Below, piece after piece: positions 26,218 through 34,620 of a stretch of DNA of 64,000 nt. The translations under genes were made by a program, and so were the position numbers. How positions within the stretch are numbered: the first letter of the stretch is position 1; the number at the start of each line of letters is the position of its first letter. Source of the stretch: Gammaproteobacteria bacterium (lineage in GTDB: Bacteria > Pseudomonadota > Gammaproteobacteria > JAABTG01); contig JAXHLS010000002.1 in NCBI GenBank assembly GCA_034522055.1, positions 1,302,001 through 1,366,000 of the forward strand, given 5' to 3'. The notes under the pieces were generated by a model. It was given only the letters and a program-made list of their open reading frames with translations, did no database searches and had not been told where the DNA came from.

Positions 26218-26739
26218 TCAGATCGGCACCGCGTTGCCGGTGTCGATGTCCGGGCCTTTTTCCACCTTGCCGCCATGCTCCATCTCTTCCTCGGTGGCAT
26301 CGCGCACCATCAGTATCTGCAGCTTGAACACGACCTCGCGACCACACAGCGGATTGTTGCCATCGATGGTGATGGTCTTATCATCCATGCGGGTGACCAG
26401 GAAGCTCTTGGTCTGGCCCTTGTCGTTCTCCATCAGAATCGCGGTCCCGACCTCCTGGTATTCCTCGGGCACGTCTTCCAGACGTTCCGTGATGACGAGG
26501 GATTCGTCCCGTGGACCGTAAAGCTGGTTACAGTCGATGGGCACTTCGAGGGTGTCACCCGCGGCCTTGCCTTCCAGTTCCCGGGTGACCATTGGCGCCA
26601 GCACCTCGTTGACGCCATGCACATAGCCGAGGGGATATTCGACCTCGGTCAAGACGCTGTCGGTCTTCACGTCGATGACCTGGTACTTCAGTTCGACGTA
26701 CTTACCGTCGGTTACGATGTCTTTGATGATTTCACTCAT
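26218..26739 (-). CDS. SlyD-like FKBP-type peptidyl-prolyl isomerase
   Basis: The 173-residue protein is a cytosolic proline isomerase or chaperone of the SlyD class. It shows VELKYQVIDVKTDSVL at the N-terminus, the FKBP core LGYVHGVNEVLAPMVTRELEG, QLYGPRDESLV and an insert-in-flap followed by TITIDGNNPLCGREVVFKL. The usual His-rich SlyD tail is reduced. It is the last gene of the run that begins with aprM, though a terminator after aprA separates them, so it may assist folding or cofactor loading of sulfur-oxidation proteins. That role is inferred. Confidence 0.82.
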   Translation of the reverse strand: MSEIIKDIVTDGKYVELKYQVIDVKTDSVLTEVEYPLGYVHGVNEVLAPMVTRELEGKAAGDTLEVPIDCNQLYGPRDESLVITERLEDVPEEYQEVGTAILMENDKGQTKSFLVTRMDDKTITIDGNNPLCGREVVFKLQILMVRDATEEEMEHGGKVEKGPDIDTGNAVPI

Positions 26740-26798
26740 GATATCTCAACTTGATGCGGATCGGGTACGGATGGCAGCTTTGATCACCGCCGCGTCGA

Positions 26799-27206
26799 TC
26801 AAAAAATCGAGGCGGCAAATATCCGGACCTCACCCTTCTCGTAACCCAGCACCAGGCGGCCCAGCCATTCGCCCTCCTTCTTGGTGCTCCGCACCCGGTA
26901 AAGGACGGTCACATGCTGACCGCGGCGGATCAGGCCCAGATAGTCATAGTCCGAGGAGAGGTTGCGGGTAAGTTCGCTCTTTACGAACTGCTTGCCCAGC
27001 TCCACCTCGTTGAGCCCGAACAGCAGCCCATAGGAGAACTTGCGGATGAACTTGCCGTACTGCCCCTTGTTGGAGTACTTGATCAGGTCGTCCCACATGG
27101 GGTGGGCCACCTCCAATATCTCCTCATCGGTGTGATCGATTATGTTCTTGAACGATTCGGCAGGCTTCGCTTCCGGGGCTTGGGTTGAATTCATGATCTC
27201 ATTCAT
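26799..27206 (-). CDS. Hypothetical protein downstream of aprA
   Basis: A 135-residue soluble protein that I do not recognise. The N-terminal half is helical (HTDEEILEVAHPMWDDLIKY, FIRKFSYGLLFGLNEVELGK), the C-terminal half strand-rich (HVTVLYRVRSTKKEGEWLG, VLGYEKGEVRIFAASIF). It has no signal peptide, membrane helix or Cys cluster. It lies between aprA and the SlyD-like gene on the same strand, 133 bp beyond aprA and after a terminator, with 59 bp to the isomerase gene, so it probably pairs with the isomerase. Confidence 0.7.
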   Translation of the reverse strand: MNEIMNSTQAPEAKPAESFKNIIDHTDEEILEVAHPMWDDLIKYSNKGQYGKFIRKFSYGLLFGLNEVELGKQFVKSELTRNLSSDYDYLGLIRRGQHVTVLYRVRSTKKEGEWLGRLVLGYEKGEVRIFAASIF

Positions 27207-27244
27207 ATCTTTACCACATCCATAATGTAGTCGATTTAGAAACG

Positions 27245-27270
27245 AAAAAAGACCAACGAGCGTTGATCTT
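27245..27270 (-). terminator. Rho-independent terminator of aprMBA
   Basis: Read on the minus strand, AGATCAACGCTCGTTGGTCT forms a hairpin (about eight pairs with one G-U, loop GCTC) followed by TTTTTT. It is 69 bp past the aprA stop. A second GC-only hairpin, GGCCGCC with GGCGGCC at 27300-27319, precedes it. This separates apr transcription from the downstream hypothetical gene. Confidence 0.75.
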
Positions 27271-27338
27271 TATCGTCCCACTCCGAAACGGGCCGGAAAG
27301 GCCGCCGCCGGGGGCGGCCTCTCCGTTGTACCGCCCAC

Positions 27339-29228
27339 TTAAGCTTCGGCGGCTTCGGCCTGTTCGTTTTCCTCCACGATGTGGTAGCACGGCGCCTTTT
27401 CCATGGTGTACTCGCCGGTCTTCGGATCACGGCGGGATACGGTCAGGACATGCCAGTTCTCGTCATCCAGCTTGAGGGCATCACCACGATAATAATAGCC
27501 GGGCCACCGGGTTTCCTTACGGAACAAGGTGTGTTGCACGACGGCCTCGGAGGTGAGGTGGCGATGCTTCAGCTCCCATGCGCGCATCAGCTCGTGGATG
27601 TCCTCGGCACCGAGCTTCTCCAGGTCTTCTTCGAGGAGCTTCAGCTTCTTGAGCCCGATGTGGAGCAGCTTGTCGTTGGTCATGTAGCTGACCCCGGCAC
27701 CCCCGGCATACTCATCCATGAGCTTCTGCAGACGATCCAGCCCCTGGCGCGGGTTGATGTAGTTGGGATTGACCGAGCCGGCGGTGATCTCGTTGCGATA
27801 GACCTTGTAGTGGTCCAGAGGCTTGTAGATCTCCTTCTTGCGATCGTCGAGCTGCTGCTGGGAGACGCGGATACCCTCGGCCTTGCCGTCATCGATGTAC
27901 TGGCATGCGGCCTTGGCGGCCAGACGGCCCTCGGTGAAGGAGCCCGAGGAGAAGGCGTGGGGGGTGCCGCCGACGGCATCGCCGGCGCCGAACAGGCCTT
28001 CGACCGTGGTCATACGGTTGTAGCCCCAGAAGTACTCCGGCGGAGAGATGTCCTCGGGCCCCGAACACCAGGCACCGCAACCCGTGGCATGAGAGCCCAT
28101 GACGTAAGGCTCGGAGGTCGTGAGTTCCGGGTTCTCATTTTTCGGGTCGACGTCGGTCGCCGCCCACAGTACGGCCTGACCAACGGTCATGCCCAGGAAG
28201 TTGTGCCAGCCGATCTCCTCGAGATGAGGGTCCTGGAAGGCCTCCATGGTCACCATGTGAATCGGGCCACGGCCGGCGTTGACCTCGGACATGAGCGCAT
28301 GGTTGCGCAGGCAGGTGGGAATGGGCCGATGGGTGGCGTGGGAAACCTCCGGATCCAGGTATTCCTTGCCCACGATTTCCTGCAGTCCCGGCCACCACTT
28401 GGACTCGTACTCTTCGCCCAGGCAATTCTGGGTGTAGGTCTTGAGGTGCAGGAAGTAGGCACCCACCGGACCGTAGCCGTCCTTGAAGCGGGCCAGCACG
28501 ATGCGGTTTTCCATCTGCGTCATCTTGGCGCCGGCGCCGATCAACAGGCCATAGGCCGAGCCCGATGACCACGGCGCATACCACACACGACCCGCACCCT
28601 CACCGACGGAACGCGGCTTGTAGATGTTGGAGGCGCCACCGGCGGCGACGACCACGGACTTGGACTTGAAGACATGGTAGTCGCCGGTACGCACGTTGAA
28701 GCCCACGGCGCCGGCGACACGATTCGGCTTGGCCTCGTCCATCAGCAGATGGGTGACACAGACCCGGTTGAAGACCTTGTCGGCCGACTTCTTTGCGGCC
28801 TCGGCGACGATGGGCTTGTAGGACTCGCCGTGGATCATGATCTGCCAGCGGCCTTCACGCTGGTAGGCGCCGGTCTTGGGGTTGCGCATCAACGGCAGGC
28901 CCCACTCCTCGAACTGGTGCACGGCCGAATCCACGTGGCGCGCCATGTCGAACAGCAGGTCCTCACGTACCATGCCCATGAGGTCGATACGCGCGTAACG
29001 GACGTGGTCTTCCGGGTTGTTCTCACCGAAGCGGGTGCCCATGTAGCAATTGATCGCGTACAGGCCCTGGGCGACGGCGCCGGAGCGATCGATGTTTGCC
29101 TTCTCGGCGATGACGATCTTCTTATCCTGCCCCCAGTACCGGGCCTCCCAGGCGGCTCCGGTGCCACCGAGGCCGGCACCACAGACCAGGATATCGATAT
29201 CGTCTTCTACGACTGTCTTGTAAGCCAT
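27339..29228 (-). CDS. aprA: Adenylylsulfate reductase alpha subunit
   Basis: The FAD-containing catalytic subunit of dissimilatory APS reductase. In sulfur oxidisers it works in reverse, joining sulfite and AMP to form APS in the cytosol. The 629-residue product has the flavin site DILVCGAGLGGTGAAWEAR (about residue 12), RSGAVAQGLYAINCY, a PTCLRNHALMSEVNAGRGPI active-site region and the GAGDAVGGTPHAFSSGSF flavin motif. Length is normal. The ATG overlaps the aprB stop (ATGA). With aprM present, it fits the sulfur-oxidiser lineage that uses AprM rather than QmoABC; this is knowledge of the family, not computed here. Confidence 0.97.
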   Translation of the reverse strand: MAYKTVVEDDIDILVCGAGLGGTGAAWEARYWGQDKKIVIAEKANIDRSGAVAQGLYAINCYMGTRFGENNPEDHVRYARIDLMGMVREDLLFDMARHVDSAVHQFEEWGLPLMRNPKTGAYQREGRWQIMIHGESYKPIVAEAAKKSADKVFNRVCVTHLLMDEAKPNRVAGAVGFNVRTGDYHVFKSKSVVVAAGGASNIYKPRSVGEGAGRVWYAPWSSGSAYGLLIGAGAKMTQMENRIVLARFKDGYGPVGAYFLHLKTYTQNCLGEEYESKWWPGLQEIVGKEYLDPEVSHATHRPIPTCLRNHALMSEVNAGRGPIHMVTMEAFQDPHLEEIGWHNFLGMTVGQAVLWAATDVDPKNENPELTTSEPYVMGSHATGCGAWCSGPEDISPPEYFWGYNRMTTVEGLFGAGDAVGGTPHAFSSGSFTEGRLAAKAACQYIDDGKAEGIRVSQQQLDDRKKEIYKPLDHYKVYRNEITAGSVNPNYINPRQGLDRLQKLMDEYAGGAGVSYMTNDKLLHIGLKKLKLLEEDLEKLGAEDIHELMRAWELKHRHLTSEAVVQHTLFRKETRWPGYYYRGDALKLDDENWHVLTVSRRDPKTGEYTMEKAPCYHIVEENEQAEAAEA

Positions 29229-29710
29229 CAGTAATACACCCCTTCCTTCATCTTCAGACCGTTGGATTCGAGGGTGTGTATGCCACCATCGTCCAGACGA
29301 ATATATTTGGGCTCGTTGAAGAGCAGCTGGCTGTCACGCATCTCCTGGGTGGGCCCACTGACGTCTTTGAGCTGCGGGATGTGCTTCCCCCAGGGCTTGG
29401 TCGTGATGGGCGCCAGCAGGTCCATGTCCGTCTTGCCGTTGCGGAACTTGATACGCCAGGCAATGACGCCTTTTTCCTCGTCACGGCGGACCCGAACCGA
29501 GTGCCCCAGGGGCGCGAAGTCTGCGTAGCCGCGGACGTCGATGGCCTGATGCGGACAGGCCTTGACACAGGAGTAACACTCCCAGCACATGTTGGGTTCG
29601 ATGTTGTAGGCCCGGCGGGTGACCTTGTCGATATGCATGATGTCGGACGGGCAGATATCGACGCAATGACCGCAGCCGTCACATCGTGTCATGTATACAA
29701 AAGTTGGCAT
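29228..29710 (-). CDS. aprB: Adenylylsulfate reductase beta subunit
   Basis: The electron-transfer subunit of APS reductase. The 160-residue protein begins with two ferredoxin-type [4Fe-4S] motifs, CDGCGHCVDICP (Cys 10, 13, 16, 20) and CWECYSCVKACP (Cys 42, 45, 48, 52), then a beta-sheet region and a long C-terminal tail (PWGKHIPQLKDVSGPTQEM) that wraps AprA in known structures. It overlaps aprA by 1 base of the ATGA junction and follows aprM by 30 bp. Confidence 0.97.
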   Translation of the reverse strand: MPTFVYMTRCDGCGHCVDICPSDIMHIDKVTRRAYNIEPNMCWECYSCVKACPHQAIDVRGYADFAPLGHSVRVRRDEEKGVIAWRIKFRNGKTDMDLLAPITTKPWGKHIPQLKDVSGPTQEMRDSQLLFNEPKYIRLDDGGIHTLESNGLKMKEGVYY

Positions 29711-29740
29711 CTCGAATACTCCTTACTTTTGAGACGTTAA

Positions 29741-30583
29741 TCAGTAGTGACGGGGTAGCTCGCGGTTGATGCCGAGCCCCATATTGGGGGGGGTGGCGCC
29801 CATATACTCAGGGATGTCCGGAAACTTCGACTGTACGGCCGGGTCCGTCAGATCGTAGTCACCCGGCAGGTTCTCCATCGAGCCATCAGCCATGATGGTC
29901 TTCTTCTGGAAAGCCGCAGCGGGCTTGAAGAACATGTGCGCAAACTTGGACCAGTAGACGGTGCCGAAGAGGACGGTGGCGGAGGCGATGAACAGGACTA
30001 AGAACAGCATGTTTACCCAGCCAGCCCCCAGGGTGAAAGACCACAGCAGGGCGAATGTCGCGGTCGCGAGCAGGCCGAGGATGAAGATGTCGCCGCGCCC
30101 GTTGAGTTGGTACCACTTTACCCCTTCGGAGGCGACGTCGACGCGAATGTCGAACCAGAACCAGTAGCCGCCGACGGCCAGCGCGAGGGCGCCGAGATGC
30201 CACAGGGCAGGCCAGATGCCGGCGGCGGCCGCGGTCGCATAGCCGAAGATCAGGACCGCGGTGCTGACCACGAACACCACGAAGCCGTACATCGTCATCA
30301 GGTGGGAGATGCGGCGGCGGGTGCTTTTGAACTCCGAGGAGGTGAGCACCTCGCTGGCGAGGGTCTGCACCGCGAGAGACACCTTGTCGCCACCGCTCAG
30401 GGTGCTTTTGGCGTTCTTCTGTGCCTTCTTGGCGTTCTCGAAGAAGTACTCTGCACTGCGCTTGTGCAGCATGTCCAGGATGGTTCCACCGATGACCAGC
30501 AGTACCATCAATACGATATAACCCTGCATGACCTCAGGGGAAATAAACGCCGCTAATTCGGCGAAGGGATTGGTTGTGAGCAT
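29741..30583 (-). CDS. aprM: AprM membrane protein
   Basis: The putative membrane anchor and electron acceptor for AprBA. The 280-residue protein has five hydrophobic helices (YIVLMVLLVIGGTILDML, YGFVVFVVSTAVLIFGYA, LGALALAVGGYWFWF, FILGLLATATFALLW, LFLVLFIASATVLFG) with His residues next to several of them (SHLMTMYG, ALWHLGA, FAHMF). The C-terminal tail is soluble. A longer frame extends upstream, but ATG 30583 has AAGGAGA 9 bases before it and agrees with known AprM length. It is the first gene of aprMBA. Confidence 0.92.
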   Translation of the reverse strand: MLTTNPFAELAAFISPEVMQGYIVLMVLLVIGGTILDMLHKRSAEYFFENAKKAQKNAKSTLSGGDKVSLAVQTLASEVLTSSEFKSTRRRISHLMTMYGFVVFVVSTAVLIFGYATAAAAGIWPALWHLGALALAVGGYWFWFDIRVDVASEGVKWYQLNGRGDIFILGLLATATFALLWSFTLGAGWVNMLFLVLFIASATVLFGTVYWSKFAHMFFKPAAAFQKKTIMADGSMENLPGDYDLTDPAVQSKFPDIPEYMGATPPNMGLGINRELPRHY

Positions 30584-30858
30584 CTGGGGCTCTCCTTGGA
30601 GTGGCAAGTCGCAACGGTGGAGTAACTTAGGGCAAGTGAGCCTTAGCATGCAATTACATATTAATATGCCTGATATAAGCGAAATTAATCGTAAGCCTCT
30701 CACGCGGCCCTGGTTGAGGCCCGGCGTCCCGGGGCCGATGTGCGGCATCCGGGGGTGGAGGCTCGAAACCCCAGCCGACACGGGTTGCCAATCCCCCGGC
30801 GAAACCCTCACAATTACACTTATTCTTGATAACTTTACTAAAGTATAGGAGCGTGACA
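30584..30858. promoter_or_regulatory. Divergent promoter region of aprMBA and the tusE-like gene
   Basis: A 275-bp divergent spacer with two AT-rich patches at 30645-30695 (CATATTAATATG core) and 30805-30848 (TTGATAACTTTACTAAAGTA), the likely promoters for the minus and plus strands respectively. Exact -35/-10 pairs are ambiguous. Both downstream genes have strong ribosome sites. Confidence 0.5.
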
Positions 30859-31158
30859 ATGAGCCCTGAAATCCCTGAACGTGACGGCGACGGCTATCTG
30901 GTGGACATGAACGCCTGGACACCGGACATCGGCCGGGCCATGGCCGAGGCGGACGGCGTCGAGCTGGACGACGTCAAATGGAACCATATCGTCAAGGCGC
31001 GGGAGTACTACGACGACGAGGCGGTGGTGCCGCCCATCCGCAAGTTCGCCAAGTATGTGGGCGAGGACCAGAAGGAGATCTTTAAGCTCTGGAACACCGG
31101 CCCCATGAAGCCCATCACCAAGTATGGCGGCCTGCCGAAGCCGACGGGCTGTGTCTGA
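30859..31158 (+). CDS. TusE/DsrC-family sulfur-carrier protein lacking CysB
   Basis: A 99-residue member of the TusE/DsrC/DsvC family, which carries sulfur on a conserved C-terminal arm. It shows DGYLVDMNAWTPDIGRAMA at the N-terminus, VPPIRKFAKYVGEDQKEIFKL in the helical core and the arm GGLPKPTGCV. The penultimate Cys (CysA) is present, but the residue 11 positions earlier, CysB in true DsrC, is Thr. It therefore fits the TusE-like class that relays persulfide rather than the two-Cys DsrC substrate of sulfite reductase. ATG 30859 is preceded by AGGAG. It is divergent from aprMBA, suggesting a sulfur-oxidation role. Confidence 0.88.
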   Translation: MSPEIPERDGDGYLVDMNAWTPDIGRAMAEADGVELDDVKWNHIVKAREYYDDEAVVPPIRKFAKYVGEDQKEIFKLWNTGPMKPITKYGGLPKPTGCV

Positions 31159-31161
31159 GGC

Positions 31162-32097
31162 TCACCCCGTCCAGAAGGAAACGTCCTTTTCCAGGAACTC
31201 GTCGTAGCGCATGTAGTGGGAACCGTCGCAGGAGAAGGTGAGGCTCACCATGCCGTTGAAGATGTTGATGGAGGCCGAGCGCAGGTACATCATCTCGTCC
31301 GCCAGGCGCAATCCTTTCATGGCATCGAGTACCGGCCGCACGGCGGACTGGGGCATGACGGCGGTGGCGGGGTAGTTGCGGTGGGGGTAGGCGAGGCAGA
31401 TATCCGGATCGGCCAGCGCGTCCTTGTCCAGCAGGCGGTAACGGTAAGGGTCGTCCACCACCCACACGGTGGCCCGAGAGCTGGAAAAGTGGATCACCGC
31501 CTGGAACACCCCGCGGTCACTGAAGAGTTCCTCGAGGATGGACAGGGCCTGCTCCATGGCCCTGTCCATGGGGCTCTCCACCCGGCATTGCTGAAACACC
31601 ACGCTGCGGATGGAGGGGTCACCCTTGATCTGGCGCCACTCGCCGGTCTCCTCGTAGAGTTTCTGGGTCACGGGTAGATCCCGGAGGTCGAAATCGGCCC
31701 CTACATAGCCGAGGATGCGATCGGCGCCGCTGATCCGATGCAACGCCGTGATGGACGGGCGATGGGCGTACTCGCTGATATAGGCATCCGAAAGCAGGAA
31801 CCCCCACTCCGGCACCGGCTCCGTCATGTAGGGACGCCCAGAGCGATCACGCCCGTAGTGATCCGTCAGCCCCGCCTTACCCACCGTATCGCTCACCTGC
31901 ATGCACTGCGCGTTCACCACATACAGGTTGGTGCAGTGGGGGACCGCGGAGAAGCACTCGCGCAGCACGCGGTTGAGGCCCTCGCGGTCTTCCATGACCT
32001 CCGCGCAACGATGGGCCAGGTCGGCCAGGGGCCGGTGCAGGGTCCTGGCGAGTTCCTCCCGCTGCAGATAGATGGTCTCTTGCCATGTTGCACTCAT
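31162..32097 (-). CDS. PDC-sensor-like soluble protein
   Basis: A 311-residue protein with no membrane helix or signal peptide. The middle region (PYMTEPVPEWGFLLSDAYIS, LHRISGADRILGYVGADFDL) has the look of a PDC/Cache-type ligand-binding sensor, and the C-terminal half adds IHFSSSRATVWVVDDPYRYR and SINIFNGMVSLTFSC. I see no kinase, GGDEF or methyl-accepting output domain, so signals would pass through a partner. It is convergent with the tusE-like gene, with only 3 bp between stops. Confidence 0.65.
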   Translation of the reverse strand: MSATWQETIYLQREELARTLHRPLADLAHRCAEVMEDREGLNRVLRECFSAVPHCTNLYVVNAQCMQVSDTVGKAGLTDHYGRDRSGRPYMTEPVPEWGFLLSDAYISEYAHRPSITALHRISGADRILGYVGADFDLRDLPVTQKLYEETGEWRQIKGDPSIRSVVFQQCRVESPMDRAMEQALSILEELFSDRGVFQAVIHFSSSRATVWVVDDPYRYRLLDKDALADPDICLAYPHRNYPATAVMPQSAVRPVLDAMKGLRLADEMMYLRSASINIFNGMVSLTFSCDGSHYMRYDEFLEKDVSFWTG

Positions 32098-32286
32098 GCT
32101 GACAACCCTTGGGGAAAATTCGATCCACTATTATAAGGGACAGATGCCCCGAAAACCGGTGGAGAATACGCAGGCTATCGCACGAGCACGGCTTCGTTCC
32201 GCGTTCGAGCCCTGACAATATGGGCTGAGGCCAACGGCACCTCTCCAGTCCACCGGGCCCCATCGCCGCGGCTCGGAGCGCCCCCA

Positions 32287-34620
32287 TCAGTCCTGGTTTG
32301 CCGGGGCCACGCCCCGGGCCTCCCGGTGTTCCTCGCACAGACGGATGATCTCCTCGAAGCGGAAGTCGTCCACGAGAACGCGCAGCCCCTCCGCCACCGG
32401 GGAGTCCTCCACTTCCGCCAAGAGATCGCGGACGGCACGGGCATCGAGGGCGAGAGCCGCCCGGCGCAGGGCGTCCACCCTCCCGGCATCCCATCCCCTC
32501 AGTTCCGGCAACGGGGGTGCCGCCGGGCCATCCGCGGCGACCGGCTCCGGCCCGTAATCGTACTCGATGCCGAGGTACCGTCCCATGACCTCGAAGACCT
32601 CATCCGCATCCAGGGGCTTCACCAGCACCTCCTGGCAGCCCGCCCGCAGGATCTTGCGGCGGTCTTCCGAGAAGGCGGCGGCGGTCTGGGCCGCGATGAC
32701 CACATCCATGCCCCCCGGCAGGACCCGGATGCGGCGGGTGGCCTCGTAACCGTCCACATCCGGCAGCCCCATGTCCATCCAGATGAAATGGGGGCGGATG
32801 CGCTGGAAGGCCCGCACCGCCGCCGTCCCATCCCCGGCGCTCGACACCTCGAAACCGCCCCTCTCCAGCAGGGCCACGAGCATACGGCGGTTCTCGGGTT
32901 CATCCTCCACCACCAGCACCCGGGGGACGCCCTGCCCCGGCGCGAGAGCGACGACCCGCCCGCGGGAGTGCCCCGGTACCGAGACCTCCGGGGCATCGGG
33001 CAGCTGGATGGTGAACTCGAAGGTGGTGCCGATGCCGGGCTCGCTGTGCACCGTGATGTCACCCCCCATCAATCTCACGAACTCCCGGCTGATGGCGAGG
33101 CCGAGCCCCGTACCCTCGCCCATGGCGGCGGATGCCGGCGACTGGTAGAAGGCCTCGAAAATGTGATCCCGATCCTCGGCCCCCAGGCCGGGCCCGGTAT
33201 CGCTGACGGCAAAGTGAATGCCCCGTTCCACCGCCTCCACCCGCAGTTCCACGCTGCCCCGTTCCGTGAACTTGACGGCGTTGCCGAGGAGGTTCACCAA
33301 CACCTGACGCAGGCGGCTGCCGTCGCCCCTGACATAACGCGGCAGGGGCCCCTCGCGCGCCACGCGCAATTGGAGACCCTTGTGGCGCGCACGCTCACGC
33401 ATCATCTCCTCCATGGTGCGCAGGGTGTCCGCCAGGTCGAAGGGATCTTCCTCCAGAAACACCCGACCGGCCTCGATACGCGATATCTCCAGCACCTCGT
33501 TGATGAGCGCCAGGAGATGGTGGCCACTGCGGTCGATGGTGACGAGGTTCTGCCGGTGCTCACGGCTCAGGCCTTCCTCGCCCGCCAGCAGACGGGCGAA
33601 GCCGATGATGGCGTTGAGGGGCGTACGCAATTCATGGCTCATGGTGGACAGGAAGGCATTCTTGGCGCGGTTCGCCGCCTCGGCCTCGTCACGCGCCTGC
33701 TCCAGGGCGAGTTCAAAGGTCTTGCGCTCCGTGATGTTCTCCGACAGACCGGCGATGCGGGACACCTCGCGGGCCTCGTCGAGGATCAGAAAGCCCCGAT
33801 CATGGATCCAGCGGATGGAACCGTCGGGCCGGACGATACGGTATTCCGCCTCGTAGCCACTGTGGGTTGCGATGGCCTGCTGGAAGGCCTGCGCCGCCTT
33901 GGGGGCATCCTGCGGATGGATGCTTCGAGCACCCACGTGCCAATCCTCGTAGAAGAGGGCCGGGTCCTGCTGCCACAGGGTCTCGAAGGCAGGACTGATG
34001 TAGATACCGCGATCCCGCCGCCAGTCCACCAGCCAGAACACCTCGTCGATGGTCTCGGCGATCTGGCGAAAGCGCGCCTCGCTCTCCCGCAGGGCCTCCA
34101 GGACCGCGCGCTGGCGGGTGATATCGTTGACGAAGGCCACCAGGCGTTCCTCGCCCTCGAACTCGGTGCGGCACACCGTAATGTCCACCGGCAGCAAGTG
34201 GCCCTCCTGGTGGCTGAGCCGGGCCTCGAACCGCATCACGCCGCGCCGCCGCATGATGCGCCGAAATGCCGGCCAGCGCCGCTCGGAGAAGTCGGGCCCC
34301 AGGTCCCAGACCCGGCGCCCCAGGATCTCCTCCCGCCCGCAGCGGAGGTCGTCCAGGGCCTGGCGGTTGGCGTAGATCACCCGCGCCGTCCGGATGTTCA
34401 ACCAGAATATGGCCGTCGCCGCATGGTCCACCGCATACTGGGTCTGGCGCAGCCGCACCTCCATCTGCCGGCGTTCCTCGACCTCGCGCCGCAGGCGCTC
34501 GTTTGCCTGTTCCAGGGCCCGGGTGCGTTCCGCCACCATCTCCTCGAGGCCCTCACGATAGCGGCTCAGCTCTTCCTCGATACGTTTGCGGTCGGTGACG
34601 TCCTCCACGGCAGGACTCAT
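32287..34620 (-). CDS. Hybrid sensor histidine kinase (PAS-PAS-HisKA-HATPase-REC)
   Basis: The 777-residue soluble kinase has an N-terminal coiled coil (about 1-60), two PAS/PAC domains (about 65-190 and 195-320), HisKA with FLSTMSHELRTPLNAIIGFA, HATPase with LLGNAVKF, DTGPGLG and GTGLGLAISRE, then a receiver (VLVVEDEPENRRM, Asp in WMDMGLPDVDG, Lys in VLVKPL). A C-terminal helical segment of about 75 residues resembles a degenerate Hpt domain without a clear phospho-His. ATG 34620 overlaps the stop of the upstream REC-GGDEF gene (ATGA); the longer frame is rejected on that basis. Confidence 0.88.
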   Translation of the reverse strand: MSPAVEDVTDRKRIEEELSRYREGLEEMVAERTRALEQANERLRREVEERRQMEVRLRQTQYAVDHAATAIFWLNIRTARVIYANRQALDDLRCGREEILGRRVWDLGPDFSERRWPAFRRIMRRRGVMRFEARLSHQEGHLLPVDITVCRTEFEGEERLVAFVNDITRQRAVLEALRESEARFRQIAETIDEVFWLVDWRRDRGIYISPAFETLWQQDPALFYEDWHVGARSIHPQDAPKAAQAFQQAIATHSGYEAEYRIVRPDGSIRWIHDRGFLILDEAREVSRIAGLSENITERKTFELALEQARDEAEAANRAKNAFLSTMSHELRTPLNAIIGFARLLAGEEGLSREHRQNLVTIDRSGHHLLALINEVLEISRIEAGRVFLEEDPFDLADTLRTMEEMMRERARHKGLQLRVAREGPLPRYVRGDGSRLRQVLVNLLGNAVKFTERGSVELRVEAVERGIHFAVSDTGPGLGAEDRDHIFEAFYQSPASAAMGEGTGLGLAISREFVRLMGGDITVHSEPGIGTTFEFTIQLPDAPEVSVPGHSRGRVVALAPGQGVPRVLVVEDEPENRRMLVALLERGGFEVSSAGDGTAAVRAFQRIRPHFIWMDMGLPDVDGYEATRRIRVLPGGMDVVIAAQTAAAFSEDRRKILRAGCQEVLVKPLDADEVFEVMGRYLGIEYDYGPEPVAADGPAAPPLPELRGWDAGRVDALRRAALALDARAVRDLLAEVEDSPVAEGLRVLVDDFRFEEIIRLCEEHREARGVAPANQD

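Noticed and set aside
27300-27319. GGCCGCC/GGCGGCC hairpin as the apr terminator
   Set aside because: It lacks a T-run. The hairpin at 27245-27270 with six T residues is the better terminator.
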